Of a stretch of 64,000 bases of DNA, positions 34,940 to 47,070 are shown one piece after another. The translations under genes and the position numbers were made by a program. Each line of letters opens with the position of its first letter. Position 1 is the stretch's first letter. The notes beneath the pieces were generated by a model, which saw only the letters and a program-made list of their open reading frames with translations, ran no database searches and was not told the origin of the DNA. This DNA is from Cricetomys ansorgei. Taxonomy: Eukaryota; Chordata; Mammalia; Rodentia; Nesomyidae. The stretch covers positions 382,501-446,500 of the forward strand of contig JAMJFZ010001264.1 of NCBI GenBank assembly GCA_026225945.1, given 5' to 3'.

Positions 34940-34945
34940 ATCTTC

Positions 34946-35309
34946 CTTGCAAAACTCTGACTTATTCTACCACTTTGATTGGGGAAAGGAATCTGAGGGA
35001 TGCGTCTTGACCTCTCCATTGAGGAGGAGAAAGGGCAGTGCTGTCAGTGGGGCTAGCAGTGTCTCCCTTCCAGGCGATGAGATGACTGACAGGGCCCATG
35101 ACAGGGATATTGTCCTTGGTGAGAGTTCTGGGTGTCATATGTCTGTTACAGAGTTTATTTTTGCTGGCAGGGCCCTCAGCTGCCGTTGGCAGTTTTAGAA
35201 GCACCAGTGACATCACACCGAGCTGTGGATATGATGAACTTGGAGGCTTAATCATTGTCTTTGGTAAACTTGCTTACCCTCACCAGTGACAATGGCATTA
35301 ACTAACTTG
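34946..35309. other. Unique stretch
   Basis: Overlapping frames of 63-97 codons on both strands (34947-35289) show no domain. No repeat was recognised. Confidence 0.45.
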
Positions 35310-35515
35310 TGCTAAGTATCTGCCCCCTGTTGGCAGTGACATGCGTGACATGTAAGTTACATACATTCTTTCAGTCTTCAGTATGAATTAATGGTATGGG
35401 TACCCTGAACATCACCCTTTTCCACACGAGGAAGCTGAGACTGCCCCATGCCCTTAAGTCTGGAGTGGAGAAGAGATGCAGAATTTCTCTTGTCTAAGCC
35501 CAGGATAGTTTCTCT
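35310..35515 (-). mobile_element. MIR SINE, antisense, with CTCF-like motif
   Basis: Antisense MIR order: 'ttgtgctaagtatctg', 'acatacattctttcagtc', 'cttttccacacgaggaagct', 'gagactgccc'. At 35321-35334 the minus strand reads CCAACAGGGGGCA, close to the CTCF core motif. Confidence 0.55.
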
Positions 35516-35795
35516 TCTGTTTGGAAAAACCGAAATCCAGTAACTCATCATTGGATCCATTCTCCTTTTGTGCTTGTTTATTCAAAACAATCTCCCCTGG
35601 CTTGAAAAGCAGATGAAAGGATTTGGGGGTGGGGGGCAGTCTGAGTGGAACTAAAATAAAGTTAGGTTGACTTTGGGCTTGTATAGGGCTTAAGGCTGAT
35701 AGTTATGTCATCGTGCACACTCCAGGTCTTGAATTTGGGTTTCCATTATGGTTTTTTTTTCCTCTCTCAAGGTTTAACTATAAAAATGCCTGTCC
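35516..35795. other. Unique short stretch
   Basis: No repeat or gene was recognised. A G-rich run lies at 35622-35637. Confidence 0.5.
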
Positions 35796-35967
35796 AGCTG
35801 GGCAGTGGTGGCACATGCCTTTAATCCCAGCACTTGAGAGGCAAAGGCAGGCAGATCTCTGTGAGTTCAAGGCCAACCTGGTTTACAGAGTGAGTTCCAG
35901 GACAGCCAGAGTTAGAACAGAGAAACCCTGGCTCAAAAAACAAAAGAAAAACAAATAAACAAAAAAA
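35796..35967 (+). mobile_element. B1 SINE, sense, with target-site duplications
   Basis: Full-length B1: 'agctgggcagtggtggcac', 'atgcctttaatcccagcac', 'gatctctgtgagttcaaggc', 'cagagtgagttccaggac', then 'gagaaaccctggctc' and an A-rich tail. GCCTGTC at 35788-35794 is repeated at 35968-35974, so both insertion boundaries are clear. Confidence 0.95.
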
Positions 35968-35974
35968 GCCTGTC

Positions 35975-36488
35975 TGGTTCCCCACATTATACCCCTTACT
36001 CTTTCCCAGTGTCAAACTCCAAATTCTCGTTTCTCTAATGATTTTCAACTCTGTATTCATGTGGCAATTCATTTGTTTCCACTCACATTTCTTTAGTTCT
36101 CTCCTGACCAGCCCTCATTTTCATGGCTCTTTATCCCCCATTCCAATTTTGGAATAATCATCTATAGCCATTAACTGACTTAACAAATCTTTCTGTCAGT
36201 GGGATACTTTATGGAAATTGAAAACTAATTAACGTTTATCTCAGCAGCTAATCACATAAAATCTACTGCCTTCTTACTGCAGGTTCTCAGATAATGATGG
36301 CCCATGCACTGAGCAAGGAAGATCTTGATAGGTCCTGACAGGGCCCAAGCTGAGATGAGAGGGAGCAAGGAGACATCAGCCTCTTTTGCTAATGAGGACC
36401 ACGGGGCCTGCAGCATCCGAGAGATGCTACGGGACAGTGCTATTATTATTCCAACAGCAAGTCACCAAGATGTACAGGCTACATACAC

Positions 36489-36489
<1 letters not shown>
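35975..36489. other. Unique stretch
   Basis: No feature was recognised. Confidence 0.5.

Positions 36490-36528
<39 letters not shown>
36490..36528 (+). repeat. (TG)n microsatellite
   Basis: Uninterrupted run of about 19 units. Confidence 0.96.
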
Positions 36529-38083
36529 TTGTATTCATGCATGTATATGTGCACACTCACACAAATATCTAACACCAAAAAGTATTAACTTTGATGTCTA
36601 AAAGTAGGACTTAAAAAACCAACTTGTTCTTTCATTTGTTTATTCACTTGTAAACATTAATCACTAACCATCACTTGCAGCTTTTTAGTTGGGTTCCGAG
36701 ACGAAGGTTGTTGTATTAATATTTTAAGCTTCAAGCAGTAGAAAAGTGATGGATAGAAAAAAAAAAAAAGATGCTCAAGGCCACATCGTAAGCACAAAAG
36801 GTATTAATTGCCTGCTACATATAAGCAAAAGGAAGGAAAATGTTAGATCATGGTTTCCGAGCTAGCCTGGTTTCTTCACTGCAGACTCTTTCATTGACTT
36901 TCAGTTGGTGATATATGTTGTTAATTTCAGAGAAGGAAAGAGAATATGTCACTTTTCTTGGGTTTCATATGTATGTGTGGGAGTGCATGTGTGATGTTTA
37001 TCACGTAAGATGAAGTTTCCTGAATATATTTTGGGAAATCCTAGCTGACAGAAAAACTTTCGAGCAAAAATAAAAGATTAAAAAATGGTGCAAAAAGAAA
37101 AATCTGTACTCTGTGGTTAAGTCTCAGAAAGGGTATGGAGACAGATGTACGGCTGGCCTGGTCACTGTGTAGCACAATAAGTTGTATCTAGGGATAATGA
37201 TATCTCTGGACCATCAATGCCACAGAACAAAATTGAAGTAGAGACTTTCTTTGGCCACTTTCTGTGGTCAGATTCAGTCTGTGCAGGAAGCATGCCTCTC
37301 TGGTGGGGTCTGGACTGGGTTCTTGTCACATGATGGGGGTTTCATATACATTTGTGAAAGTAATAAATTATATATGTTGAATATTAAAAATTATGTCCCC
37401 TGTACTATAGATTTATTGACTTAAAATCCCATTCAGAAGCATCACAAGATTTATTTGGAACTAACTATGTTTGTCTAAGTGAGCATTTATATATACCTGT
37501 CTGAAGAAGTCTGAGGTGGTTTGAACAGAAAGCATGTCTGCATTCAAGAATCAGAACATTGCCAGGTTTTCCTCCAACCCCTTTCTCTTCTTTCTCCTCT
37601 TTCCTCTTCCTCCTTCTCCTCACTCCCTCCACCTTCTCTTCACAGCTTGTTTGCCTTTCTCTGTGACTATTGTTTCCCAGGAGCTTGTATATCACACAAG
37701 CCTCAGTTCATTGGGGTGTACCAACCTGTCAATCCCAATTTTAAATTCTCATGGAGGGAATCCAATGGAGCCATCACAAATTGAGCTTCCTCTCATGATC
37801 AAACAGTCCATGGCTACATATAGGGACAGAAGGTAATGAAGAAAAAATAAAACCATCCACTGGGCTCACTGCAGTTGAATGTGTGGTTCTTAAAGAGCTT
37901 GGATAGTCCCCACAAATCCACCTGCTACAAGACCCTTCTCTAATGGATTTTCTAGTTGGTACCCTTGGTCACTTCATTTTGTCTTCAGTGAATCTTTGTT
38001 TCACCTTTGTGGAATATATTGTCATGAACAAGTTATATCAGTTGCAGTTCAGTATAAATATGAGATTTGGATCCTGCAAGAAG

Positions 38084-38087
<4 letters not shown>
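36529..38087. other. Unique stretch
   Basis: Includes a pyrimidine-rich TCC/TTC patch at about 37580-37650, which causes opposite-strand frames of 76-100 codons with no real motif. No element was recognised. Confidence 0.5.

Positions 38088-38120
<33 letters not shown>
38088..38120 (+). repeat. (TG)n microsatellite
   Basis: About 16 TG units. It inflates a 127-codon open frame (37943-38326) that is not a gene. Confidence 0.96.
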
Positions 38121-38121
<1 letters not shown>

Positions 38122-38369
38122 GAATATTTTAAAATTTAAAAAACACATCCATATATGTGTTTTATCGGTGGAGACTTTTAAGCTTTTTCACCAAGCAAAC
38201 AACCCAGGATGCTACCCTACCACTCCATTTTCTATACCTCCTCATTATATAACCAAACTGAGAGAAAAGAGCATATGTGTTGGATGGGGATTCCACTCTA
38301 AACTTAGAGTTAAGTCAAGGTTATAGATCAGAGGATTCAGAACCCTTCCCTTTACAGAAGAGCGATATG

Positions 38370-38675
38370 AAGCTCTGGGCTTGATAGATGGCTCGGTGGT
38401 TTAACCTTGCTGCACAAGCATAAGGCCCTCAGTTAAAATCTCAAGGACCCATGAGCAAGCTGGGCACCTGAAGTCCTAGTATGGCCTCAGCAAGATGGGA
38501 AGTGAAGACAGGAGAATCCCCAGAAGTCCTCCAGCTAGCTGGCCTGGCATACACAGTGTGAACAGCAAAGAAGAGAGCTTGTCTCAAACAAAGTGGGAAG
38601 AAAGGATCAGCACCCAGGCTGTCCTCTGACCTTCACATTCATGCTGTGGTACACAGACACACAGTCACTAAAATG
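38370..38675 (+). mobile_element. Composite tRNA/B1-type SINE (B4-like), sense
   Basis: Head 'gggcttgatagatggctcgg', 'gctgcacaagcataaggcc', then 'gcaagctgggcacctgaagt', 'agagcttgtctcaaacaaag', 'tgtcctctgaccttcacatt' and 'catgctgtggtacacagaca'. This is the third composite copy in the window, and the tail is short. Confidence 0.75.
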
Positions 38676-41404
38676 AATGCTGGTATTCTCATGTGCTTTC
38701 ATGTGTGGGTGCGTGGATGTGCTCCCCACCACATCACATGTGCACACAGAAATATATATGGGGAGAGGGAAGAAAGAAAAAAAACTGACAGAAGGCTCAC
38801 ATGCAGAAGCCCTTGTTCCAGGTCATACAGGAGTGTGTAGGCAAGGGGGTCTTATGTGGATGACATAGTTTGTCCTTTTGTCTTTTAAGAATGTTGATTA
38901 TTTATAAGCTTTTTCTCTAACATTGTACAAAAGTGTTAACTCCAAATTGAATGTAGCTTTTTCCTTTTCTTTCTCCTTCCTATTTTAATTACAGGACTGG
39001 GGACTACTTTGCCTTGAGTTTCTGTAAGAAACAATGCTTGTTGACAGTAATTCTTCCAGCAAAGAGGCAGCGAGAGCCAGCATCTAGTTTTAAATACTGT
39101 TAGCACAATGGAATGAAGGCCCTGGTGAATTTACACAGCCCTTCAGTGCTCACACAGTCCAAGGGGGCCTTTGGGATGGATGTCTTTTCCCTTGTCTCTT
39201 TTGGTGGTTGATCAAGAGACAGACATTTTTCTGAAGAAAATAATTTGGTTTTGGACAATGGTTCTTAAATTTGCAATGGGCCGAAGGGCTACTTGGCGAG
39301 CTGAAGCTTAGCAATGGATTGTCTGTGAAATTACTGGTTGTCTCTGTTGTGTTCCGTGTTTTTGTGTGAATGCTATTTGAGTCCAACATCTTTTTCCTTT
39401 TTTGGTCTCCTCATGCGCTAGCAACACATTTGTTCCCAGATAATGTCAAGTAAAATGGCCAGAAAGCAAATATAATAAACAGAACAGCTTTGAGGTGGAA
39501 ATTTTATTACATTTTCCTTAACATGGCCCAGATTGAAAAAAAAAAAAAAACAAACCAACAACAACACCAAGATGCCTCAAAGTTACTTTGGCTCCAAATC
39601 CTTGGCTTCCTGGAACAGCACACAAAAAGAAAGACTCTGTGCTTAGCTTATAACCAGAGAGATGTGTGGTACCCAGGCAGCCCTCAGCTTTGCTCACACA
39701 CACACAGGAGCTTCAGCCCTCCCATTCCCCCACAGACAGAAGCCCTTGCCGTCTATGCCCCAGCTCCGGTGTGTGTAGGCACACGTGGGCACAAGTGTGT
39801 GCTACTGTCACCACAAAAGCACAATCTCTCTTCTGCTGGTTTTCTTACAAGCTGACATCATCATGCCACGGTCCAAGTTTGGATAAAATTGAAATAATAA
39901 TCTCCCTTATAGGACAGGTCCTCAAGTTCAACATCAGGCATAGGATGCTTCTTTCCCTCACCAATTATATAATAGAATTAAAATTACTTTATGGGGAGCA
40001 TATCTTTACCTCCTGTCATACCTAAATGTTCCTTAGTGACCTGGAAATAACAACCAGAGGAAGGTTCACTTGTCTGCTATATTCTAGTCTTTCCAGGCTT
40101 CCTTAATTTCCATTTTCAATTCTTTACCCTTCTCAGTGAAGCATTGCCTCCTCTTCGTTTGTTACCAAATCCTGAAGATATACATATATATATGAAATCT
40201 TTGGGTAGATTGACAAAACACACAAAAATAAGAATTGTGTACTTTTGATACTTTTGAATTCCTAGGCAGGGTACCACAGATCACAGTTCTACACAATTCT
40301 GGAACTTTTTCACTTCTGTGGGTTTGGAAACCCCAGTGAAGGGGGAAAGAGAGAGACCAGGAATATGGAAAGTAATAACTTAGCACTGTGAACCCATTTC
40401 CCACTTTGAGTTGAATATAAACTAATTTGTATGTGGGATGTGTGGCTGGGTCTGCTTGAGGGACCTCTTGCTTCATTTCCTTGTATCCTTTGCCCATCTC
40501 CTGCTGTCCAATGTTTGGTTTAAAATGATGCCAAACATTTGGGCCCTTGGCTGGATTTTTCAGTTTCCCTCCTCCCAGATGTTTGCAATCCCACGGACAT
40601 TGTCAGAGATTTGTTTATTATCATCCAACATGTAATCATTCCGGGTCTGCATAATCTCTATCTTCCAGATGAAAACCGAAAAAGTCAGACATCCAGATGT
40701 CTCCAAATGTCTGGGTGTTTGTCATTGCCAAAGAACATCTGGATGCCTGCACATTATTTTTTGTTTCATTTCTTATTCATGTCTCTGGCATAGACACAGT
40801 CTCGGGTTTAGTTGCTCTGGGTACAACAGAATAAATAGCCTAATGGGGAGGGTAGATGTTTAACAGAGATACATTCGCAGGTTTCCTGTAGTTAAAAATC
40901 TAAGGTCTAAACAATTGGAAAATCATCTCTGAGGAAGTCTCCAAGAGAAGTGGCACGGTGATCCCTTTGAGTTCTCTCCAGAGGCCTGTTATCAGGGGAG
41001 TCAAGAAGTTGTCTCATCAGCATTTATATGGAGAAGACGTCCCGGGCTGGGAGACACACTTCAGAAAGAGCGAGAAGGAAAGCTGGCACTATTTACAGTC
41101 CCAACCATAAACCAAAATTATCCATCATAAACATAAGCAGATATCTGGATAAAACCGAGGAAAGCTGTCTGCTCTTTGGCAGCTGTAGAACGAGAGCACC
41201 AGCCCTCTTCCATTCCTGGCAGCTTGTTATCCTAGATCAACATGTCTGCTGCACAAAGGGAGCAAGGACACAGAACGTAAAATGGTTGATGGTTGAGGCC
41301 ATAACCTTCAGCGTTAGAAACTTCTGGCGCATGCCCTGTTGCTGTTTCCCACAAGACCAGCCCAAACTCTTTGAAACTTATTTTCTTTGCCTTTAATAGC
41401 CTCC
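38676..41404. other. Unique stretch with an E-box/inverted-repeat cluster
   Basis: About 2.7 kb without a clearly recognised mobile element. Frames of up to 121 codons (39490-39855 plus, 40162-40497 minus, 41028-41396 plus) have no known motif. The 39400-39530 part is repeat-free and AT-rich and may be conserved. The 40576-40745 interval carries four CAGATG E-boxes (see findings). Confidence 0.45.
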
Positions 41405-41482
41405 ATTTGGATGGTTGCAAAGATTAAATGACACAACATTTAAAGAGCTGACACAATACCAGTATGTCATGAATCACCATAA
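41405..41482 (+). mobile_element. MIR 3' fragment (weak)
   Basis: 'ggttgcaaagattaaatgac' then 'catttaaagagctgacacaa' resembles the MIR 'aggattaaatgagataat' and 'aaagcgcttagaacagtg' segments. Confidence 0.45.
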
Positions 41483-41864
41483 AATAAATTCAGGGTAGAG
41501 AGAAGAGTCGTTCTTTGATGGCTGCAGTGAGTTAGAATTCAGAAGAGAGGCCGTGCTGGCTCTAAACCTGGAAGCTGCGTGGAAAAGATTAGAAAAGAGG
41601 GTTGAGAGTGGGGCCCAGAGATGGAGACCCGGTCTGAGATGCTCCAGTGGGAGTGATGGGAGGACTGGAGTCAGCCAGCAAGGCAGCGAGGCAGGGGTCA
41701 CCAGGCCTGCCCTGAGAGTCTAGAGAGGAGGGATTGTCCTTGTGCATGCGGCTGGCTGTGTCACAAGAACTAGGTTAAGGGTTTTTATACCGGACATTAT
41801 ATTAACTATATAAAATCTAGACGCTGCCAAGCAAATAAAAGTGGCTTATTTAAGAGATAAAGGC

Positions 41865-42004
41865 CCAAGCATGATGGTGCGCGTCCGTGATATCAGCACT
41901 TGGGGGCTAAGGCAAGAGGACTACAAGTTTGAAGCCAAGGAGGGCTAGCTATAGAGTGAGTTGTAGGCCAGCCTGAGACGCATAGTAAAACTCTGTCTTA
42001 AACA
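41865..42004 (+). mobile_element. Old B1-like SINE, sense
   Basis: 'gcccaagcatgatggtgcgc', 'gatatcagcacttgggggc', 'acaagtttgaagccaaggag', 'ggctagctatagagtgag', 'ccagcctgagacgcatagta', then 'aaaactctgtctta'. A diverged early B1-type copy ending in a CA-rich tail. Confidence 0.75.
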
Positions 42005-42088
42005 CACACACACACATGCACACATATATGCACACATGCACATACAAATGTACACAAATGTGCACACACACAAACACTCACACACGTA
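42005..42088 (+). repeat. CA-rich microsatellite, SINE-derived tail
   Basis: Imperfect CA/CACATG repeats immediately downstream of the B1-like element. Confidence 0.9.
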
Positions 42089-43817
42089 GTAGGAGAGCCA
42101 GGAAGGGAAGACAGAGAAAGTATGTTACTGTGACAGCTACCAGAAATGGCAGCCAATCTTTAAAACCACTGTACAAACTTTGGAAGCTGTGCAAAACAGT
42201 CCTCAGAAGATCACCCGAGGAACATCATTTATTCATCAGACCCTGTCAAATATTGGCTGAGTCTTTTCCAGGGTCAGAGAAGGGGTATTGATTTATTTGG
42301 TACTTTTGGTATGTGCTATAGAGAAAACGTGAGCTCCCGTGGCTAGAGCAGCACTTAGGTGTAGAAGGGCAGGCACTGCAATCGGGAGCTGAGCTCATGG
42401 GCTCTGCATGGTGCAAACATGGAGTAAAGGCAGTCTAGGGAGTGGAAGCTCAGGCCAGACTGCAAATGGGCTGAAGAATGAGTCCTAAGTGACGGAGTGG
42501 AAATAACATGTGCTAACCATGTGTTTGAGACTGCCGAGTACGCAGAGGAGAAAATGATTAGATTATTGGTTAGTTGTGAGTCAAGGAGAGGTGTTGGAAA
42601 TAAGACGTTCTTCCTCAGGGTCTGCTTTTATAGCAATTGTAATGCTTCCACGGACAGGAGGCTACTGAGCAGGCAATGAGAGCGAGGCCCCTGAGAAGGG
42701 GTGAGAGAAGAGGGGTCTTGTGCACACAAAGCTGGTTGGCTTTCCATGGTGGAGTCATGGTGCAGTTTCTGTGACTCAGCGGTGGGGGATATGGACGTTG
42801 GGAGGAGTGCATTTGTGCTGTTTCCTTTCATGAGAATGAATCTCCAGGTAAGGCTATGAGCCTGGGACAGCAGGGTAGCGGCTGTGAAGTGGGCTGATGT
42901 GTGACAAGGTGATTAACTCAGAGAGGGACAGCATACTACATGAATTTTCGACCCATTTGTTGACCTTTCTCCTTGCCTGAAACCCGCCTGTCCTCAGGAC
43001 AGGTTTTCCTTGTCTCCCAGAGAGGGACAGCTGCTTTTGTCCTGTCACCCACACCTCAGAACCGCAGGGAAGCAGGCACCCTACTTACTTCCACTTCCAT
43101 CCTAGCTATTTCCACTAGACTGCAACATTTCCCTGGAGGAAGAAGGGAGTCTCCTAAGACTTAGGAAGTAAACTTTAAAGGTTCAGGAAGCTTCTGAAAG
43201 TCATAAGACCCACAAAGCCCCTGCCCATTGTTACAGAAACACTAACAGTTGCTGGAGAGAAGACTCTTCCAACAGCAGAACTGCCTGCCTTGATGATGGA
43301 GCTTTTCCAGGTCACCGTTCACCTCTGCTCCTGCGGATAACCCCAATAGACTGACAGAGTCACTCAACTAGGAGACTTGGATGGAGCTCTTTCTTTGGTT
43401 GGTCAATGGTGCCTATCTTGGCTGAATGCATATCTGTTCATGTCTCTCCAGGAGAAGTCACAGAACACTCTCCATTGCTACTACCAGACTGCAGTCTTTT
43501 CTTTTTCTAGTCTAAAATGCGTTTTGCATTCTGAAAAACTGTCTCAGAGTCCTTTATTGCAGCCTGCATGTGTTCTTTTCTCATGACGATTCTGCCTGAT
43601 TGCTTCCTCAGTAAGGGCTGCAAGCTGCAAGGCTTCATGGGTAAATCAGCATCTAGTATCTGCTTTTGTCTCATGTTTCTTTTTCACTGATCCTGTTAAC
43701 CTCAGCGTCTCCGGTTTGTTTGAGTTTTGTTATTTCTTCTATTTCAGAGAAGCTGTTTTTCCACCTTTCAATTGAAGATGCCACTCAGTTTCAGAACATT
43801 TCTGCCTCCATCCAAAC
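42089..43817. other. Unique stretch
   Basis: No repeat or gene was recognised with confidence. 42330-42500 is purine-leaning and might be very old LINE sequence. Confidence 0.45.
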
Positions 43818-43912
43818 GAAAGAAAAGAAAAGAAAAGAAAAGAAAAAAAGAAAAGAAAAGAAAAGAAAAGAAAAGAAAAGAAAAGAAAAGAAAAGAAAAG
43901 AAAAGAAAAGAA
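43818..43912 (+). repeat. (AAAAG)n pentanucleotide microsatellite
   Basis: About 18 AAAAG units with one A insertion near 43845. It creates lysine-rich frames on the plus strand and phenylalanine-rich frames on the minus strand that are not genes. Confidence 0.97.
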
Positions 43913-44904
43913 CCACCATGCTCTAGGACTTGTGGGTATATTCTTATCTGAAGCATTTTCTTCATAATCCCATTTTAAATTGTTCTCCGTCACTGCCTTC
44001 ACAGAAGGCAGCATCTTTGACCACATGTCTTGCCCTCAGTGGAGCACTGTTTGGTTTCCATCCGGATTGTGGTGGTTTAATCCTCTTCCCAAGCCCACCA
44101 CTGAGGTGTCAGTCGAATGGGCAATGCTCTTAACTCACTTCTCAGGTGCCCTGCAGGCACGGTCCACGCACCACCGCTCTTCTGAAGTGCTGTCTCATAT
44201 CCACGTGATGTTTTTCTGTTCCAGTATTCTTTAGAAACATTGTCTAGCATGTGAACCTTCCCCAGGGCCTTTATGGTCTGCCACCAGCAAGCCCTATCTT
44301 TAATATAACCATTTTCCAGGATTTCTGCCCCTTTCTGAATAAGAATAGCCATGAGTCTAGGTAAGATTAGGTGTGGTCCCTGCGAGAAGGACAATGTCAA
44401 GGGACAGACACCTTCTCCTTCTTCAGCATAACTACATGGAGAGGAAAGGATAACTTTCTGGCTTCACTGCAAGTCAAGAGACAGGTAAAGAACAGCTGAT
44501 TGCACTTTTGTATCTTCCTTTAGCTGGTCTCTGGTTCTAATGGAGTCATATTAGACCAGAAAGTGAAGTCTGACCAGGGTTTTCCCCTGGCACTTGTAGT
44601 GATTACTGATAACTCTAGTTCTTTCCATTTCTGAATTAGATGCCTGTCATTCTTTTATCCAATGTCTTTTGACATTATCTTCTTGTTCTGAATCCTCTTC
44701 TATGTCTTGGTCACAAGGTTGAAGGATGATAACTCTTTCTGGACCAGAAGTTCCTCCTCTGGAGTGGAGAACTGTGGAGCTCAGGATTCAACTGAAGCAG
44801 CATGCTGAGCTTGCAGATTAGTACTACCAAAGGACCATCTAGGCCCCTGGGTTATAACTGTAAAGTCTTTTATCTGCTAAACGGGGCCAATCAGACCAAT
44901 TGTG
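43913..44904. other. Unique stretch
   Basis: A 107-codon minus frame (44077-44400) is unsupported. 44050-44240 begins with 'gtggtggtttaatcctcttc' and may belong to a decayed LTR, but I could not align it. Confidence 0.4.
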
Positions 44905-45005
44905 GGAGGTCTATGAGATAGGAGGATGAAATGGTGGTAAGATTTGGTACTCTGAGATACTTACCCCAGTACTGGGTGCACAGTAGGTATTCCTTATTGG
45001 CTCAT
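44905..45005 (+). mobile_element. MIR/L2-type 3' end fragment (weak)
   Basis: 'gataggaggatgaaatggtg' followed by 'agtactgggtgcacagtagg' and 'tattccttattggctc' resembles the 'cagtgcctggcacatagtagg' end shared by MIR and L2. Confidence 0.45.
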
Positions 45006-46061
45006 TGTTATGAATCACATACCACACTGCCAAAGCCCCACCAACAAACCCATTTCCAAAAATTTAATAAACTCGACAAACTAAGTTACACCGCTAATAA
45101 GTTAAGTTTGTCTTCATGAAGTGTTCTTTATGTGGTTCGAATAGAGAATTCTCATCAAATCTTTGTGAAGCAAAGACTATTCCTTTGCATTGGCTCATCT
45201 GACCGAGTGTTTGAGGCCAAAAGCCAGTTCCTAATAACTAGCTAATTTAGAGCCAGCTGTGAAGCTGAGTCTTCTGACTTCAAAGCCCGTGACTTTCAAC
45301 ATTGCATCTTGAGTCTTTGATACTCGTTTGTAGGTTCCTGCATCTTGATACTTGGATGATGTTCTGGAAAGGTACCCAACCCTCAGAGGACCCTCTGTGC
45401 CACTTTCTGCTAGAAAAACCAATGAGCTTTTTTCAGTGTCGGTCTTGAGGGGTCCTCAGAGGGGCTTCCTTTGCTTCTCTTGGTCACAAACAGTTTAGCT
45501 GAGCTTGCCAAGATGCTGCTACATGAGATGTTTCATCAGGTGTTGTTTGTGCTCTGTGTGAATAAAGCCTTCCTAAGAACACACTGAGCTAAGGCTGTTT
45601 GTTCTATTATTGATGGAAACTGAGAAGCAACCTCACCCTGAGGCAGTGTTGTCACTCAGATCATTTATGTCTTGTTTTAAGACTCAAAGTAAATTCACAG
45701 GCAATTGGGAAAAAATGAACAACTGCTTTAAAAAAAATCATTCTAGGAAGAGAGATAGCATTGAAAGGATATGAGAGGGGTGGGAATGGAATTCCTGGTC
45801 TTCTGGGCTTTGTTTCACTTTGTTTAGGTAGAGGATAAATCCAAACAATGGCTTCACTTTACTTGGTTTGGGAATAGAAAAGAGACAGACAAAAAAGAAA
45901 CTTCCCCCCCACCAGTTTCAATACTCACCGGAACAAATGCATAAGAACTGAGGATGGTAAACAAATTCTCCCTCCGCTATGGATCTGCAGCAACAAGAGC
46001 CTGTGGATACTTTTGAGTCTGGGGCCTACCAAAAAGAAAAGAGTTGCATTGTGCTGACATT

Positions 46062-46065
<4 letters not shown>
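45006..46065. other. Unique stretch
   Basis: No feature was recognised. A short C8 run lies near 45905. Confidence 0.5.

Positions 46066-46092
<27 letters not shown>
46066..46092. repeat. A27 homopolymer
   Basis: Twenty-seven consecutive A residues with no recognised element body upstream. Confidence 0.95.
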
Positions 46093-46097
<5 letters not shown>

Positions 46098-46454
46098 AAA
46101 AATGTGCCTATAATTATCAAATATTCAAGCAATGCATTCAGGTTGGACATGGTCTTGACTTCATTGACACTTCTGAGTCTCATAGATGCCACAAGCTCCT
46201 GTACGCAGTCTTGTAGTATCACACTGGAGGCTTGGGACCATGCTCAACAGTGCCTAAAGAGAAAGTACGTGTCAAGAACCAGAGAGGTAGGACACTCTCC
46301 CAAAGGAAATACATTGTGTAAAAAGATCCAAAAAATGAAACGGCACAAGAAATGATATTCCAAATCGTAATAGCTCTCTGCTGACTGGCTAAGGAAATTC
46401 TAGTCTTTTTCATAGATGAAGGAAAGAGCTGTCCATGTCATGTAATTCGCCCAG

Positions 46455-47070
46455 TCCACAGCGTTCAATCACTGGAGCCAGGCTCTGTTGTAAAAATTGG
46501 AGATACAGTATTAAACAAGGCTGTTTTTGAGAACTCGTTCCCTACCAAATGGAGACTAGCAACCAGCAATTAAGAGAAGTGTGTTTGTCTTAGATGCTGC
46601 TCATGAAGAAGGAAACAGGAGAAGAGGGAAAGGGAGCAGTTTGATTTTAATGGGGCAACAGGAGAAGGTCATACTGAACACCTAGCTATTTGAGCCAAGA
46701 TCTAAAACAGCGCAGTACCTCTTTCTCTAGACAGATATGTGTGTGTGGTGGGGAGATACCAGGCAGAGCCCATGGTGAGTTCCTGGGTGAGAGTGAGGCC
46801 CTGGAAAGTTAAGGGACATCCAGGAGGGTCTTGTAGCTGGAGCGTAGGAGGATGGCAGGGATAATGTGAGAGGATTATGGGGACCCAGGTCATATGGGAA
46901 CTTGAGCATTACTTGAAAGATACTGACTTTAAAGGGTAAGAATAATGAGAAGCCTTTGGAGGGACAGAGAAGAGGAAGATGAGTCCTGGCTGTTTGTCAA
47001 GGAGCAGCTAACAATAGACACCGAAGAGCAAAAGTCTAAAGGCGTGAGAGACCATCCAGGAGGCTGACAC
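46455..47070 (-). mobile_element. L2 LINE fragment, antisense
   Basis: The plus strand follows the reverse complement of L2 in order: 'tggagccaggctctgttgta', 'ttggagatacagtattaaac', then the purine-rich part 'aggcagagcccatggtgagt', 'ggagggtcttgtagctggag', and 'agaagcctttggagggacag' (equivalent of 'gggaagccattggaggg'). Non-coding and ancient. Confidence 0.7.

Noticed and set aside
43739..44026. Phenylalanine-rich minus frame over the AAAAG repeat
   Set aside because: Microsatellite artefact.
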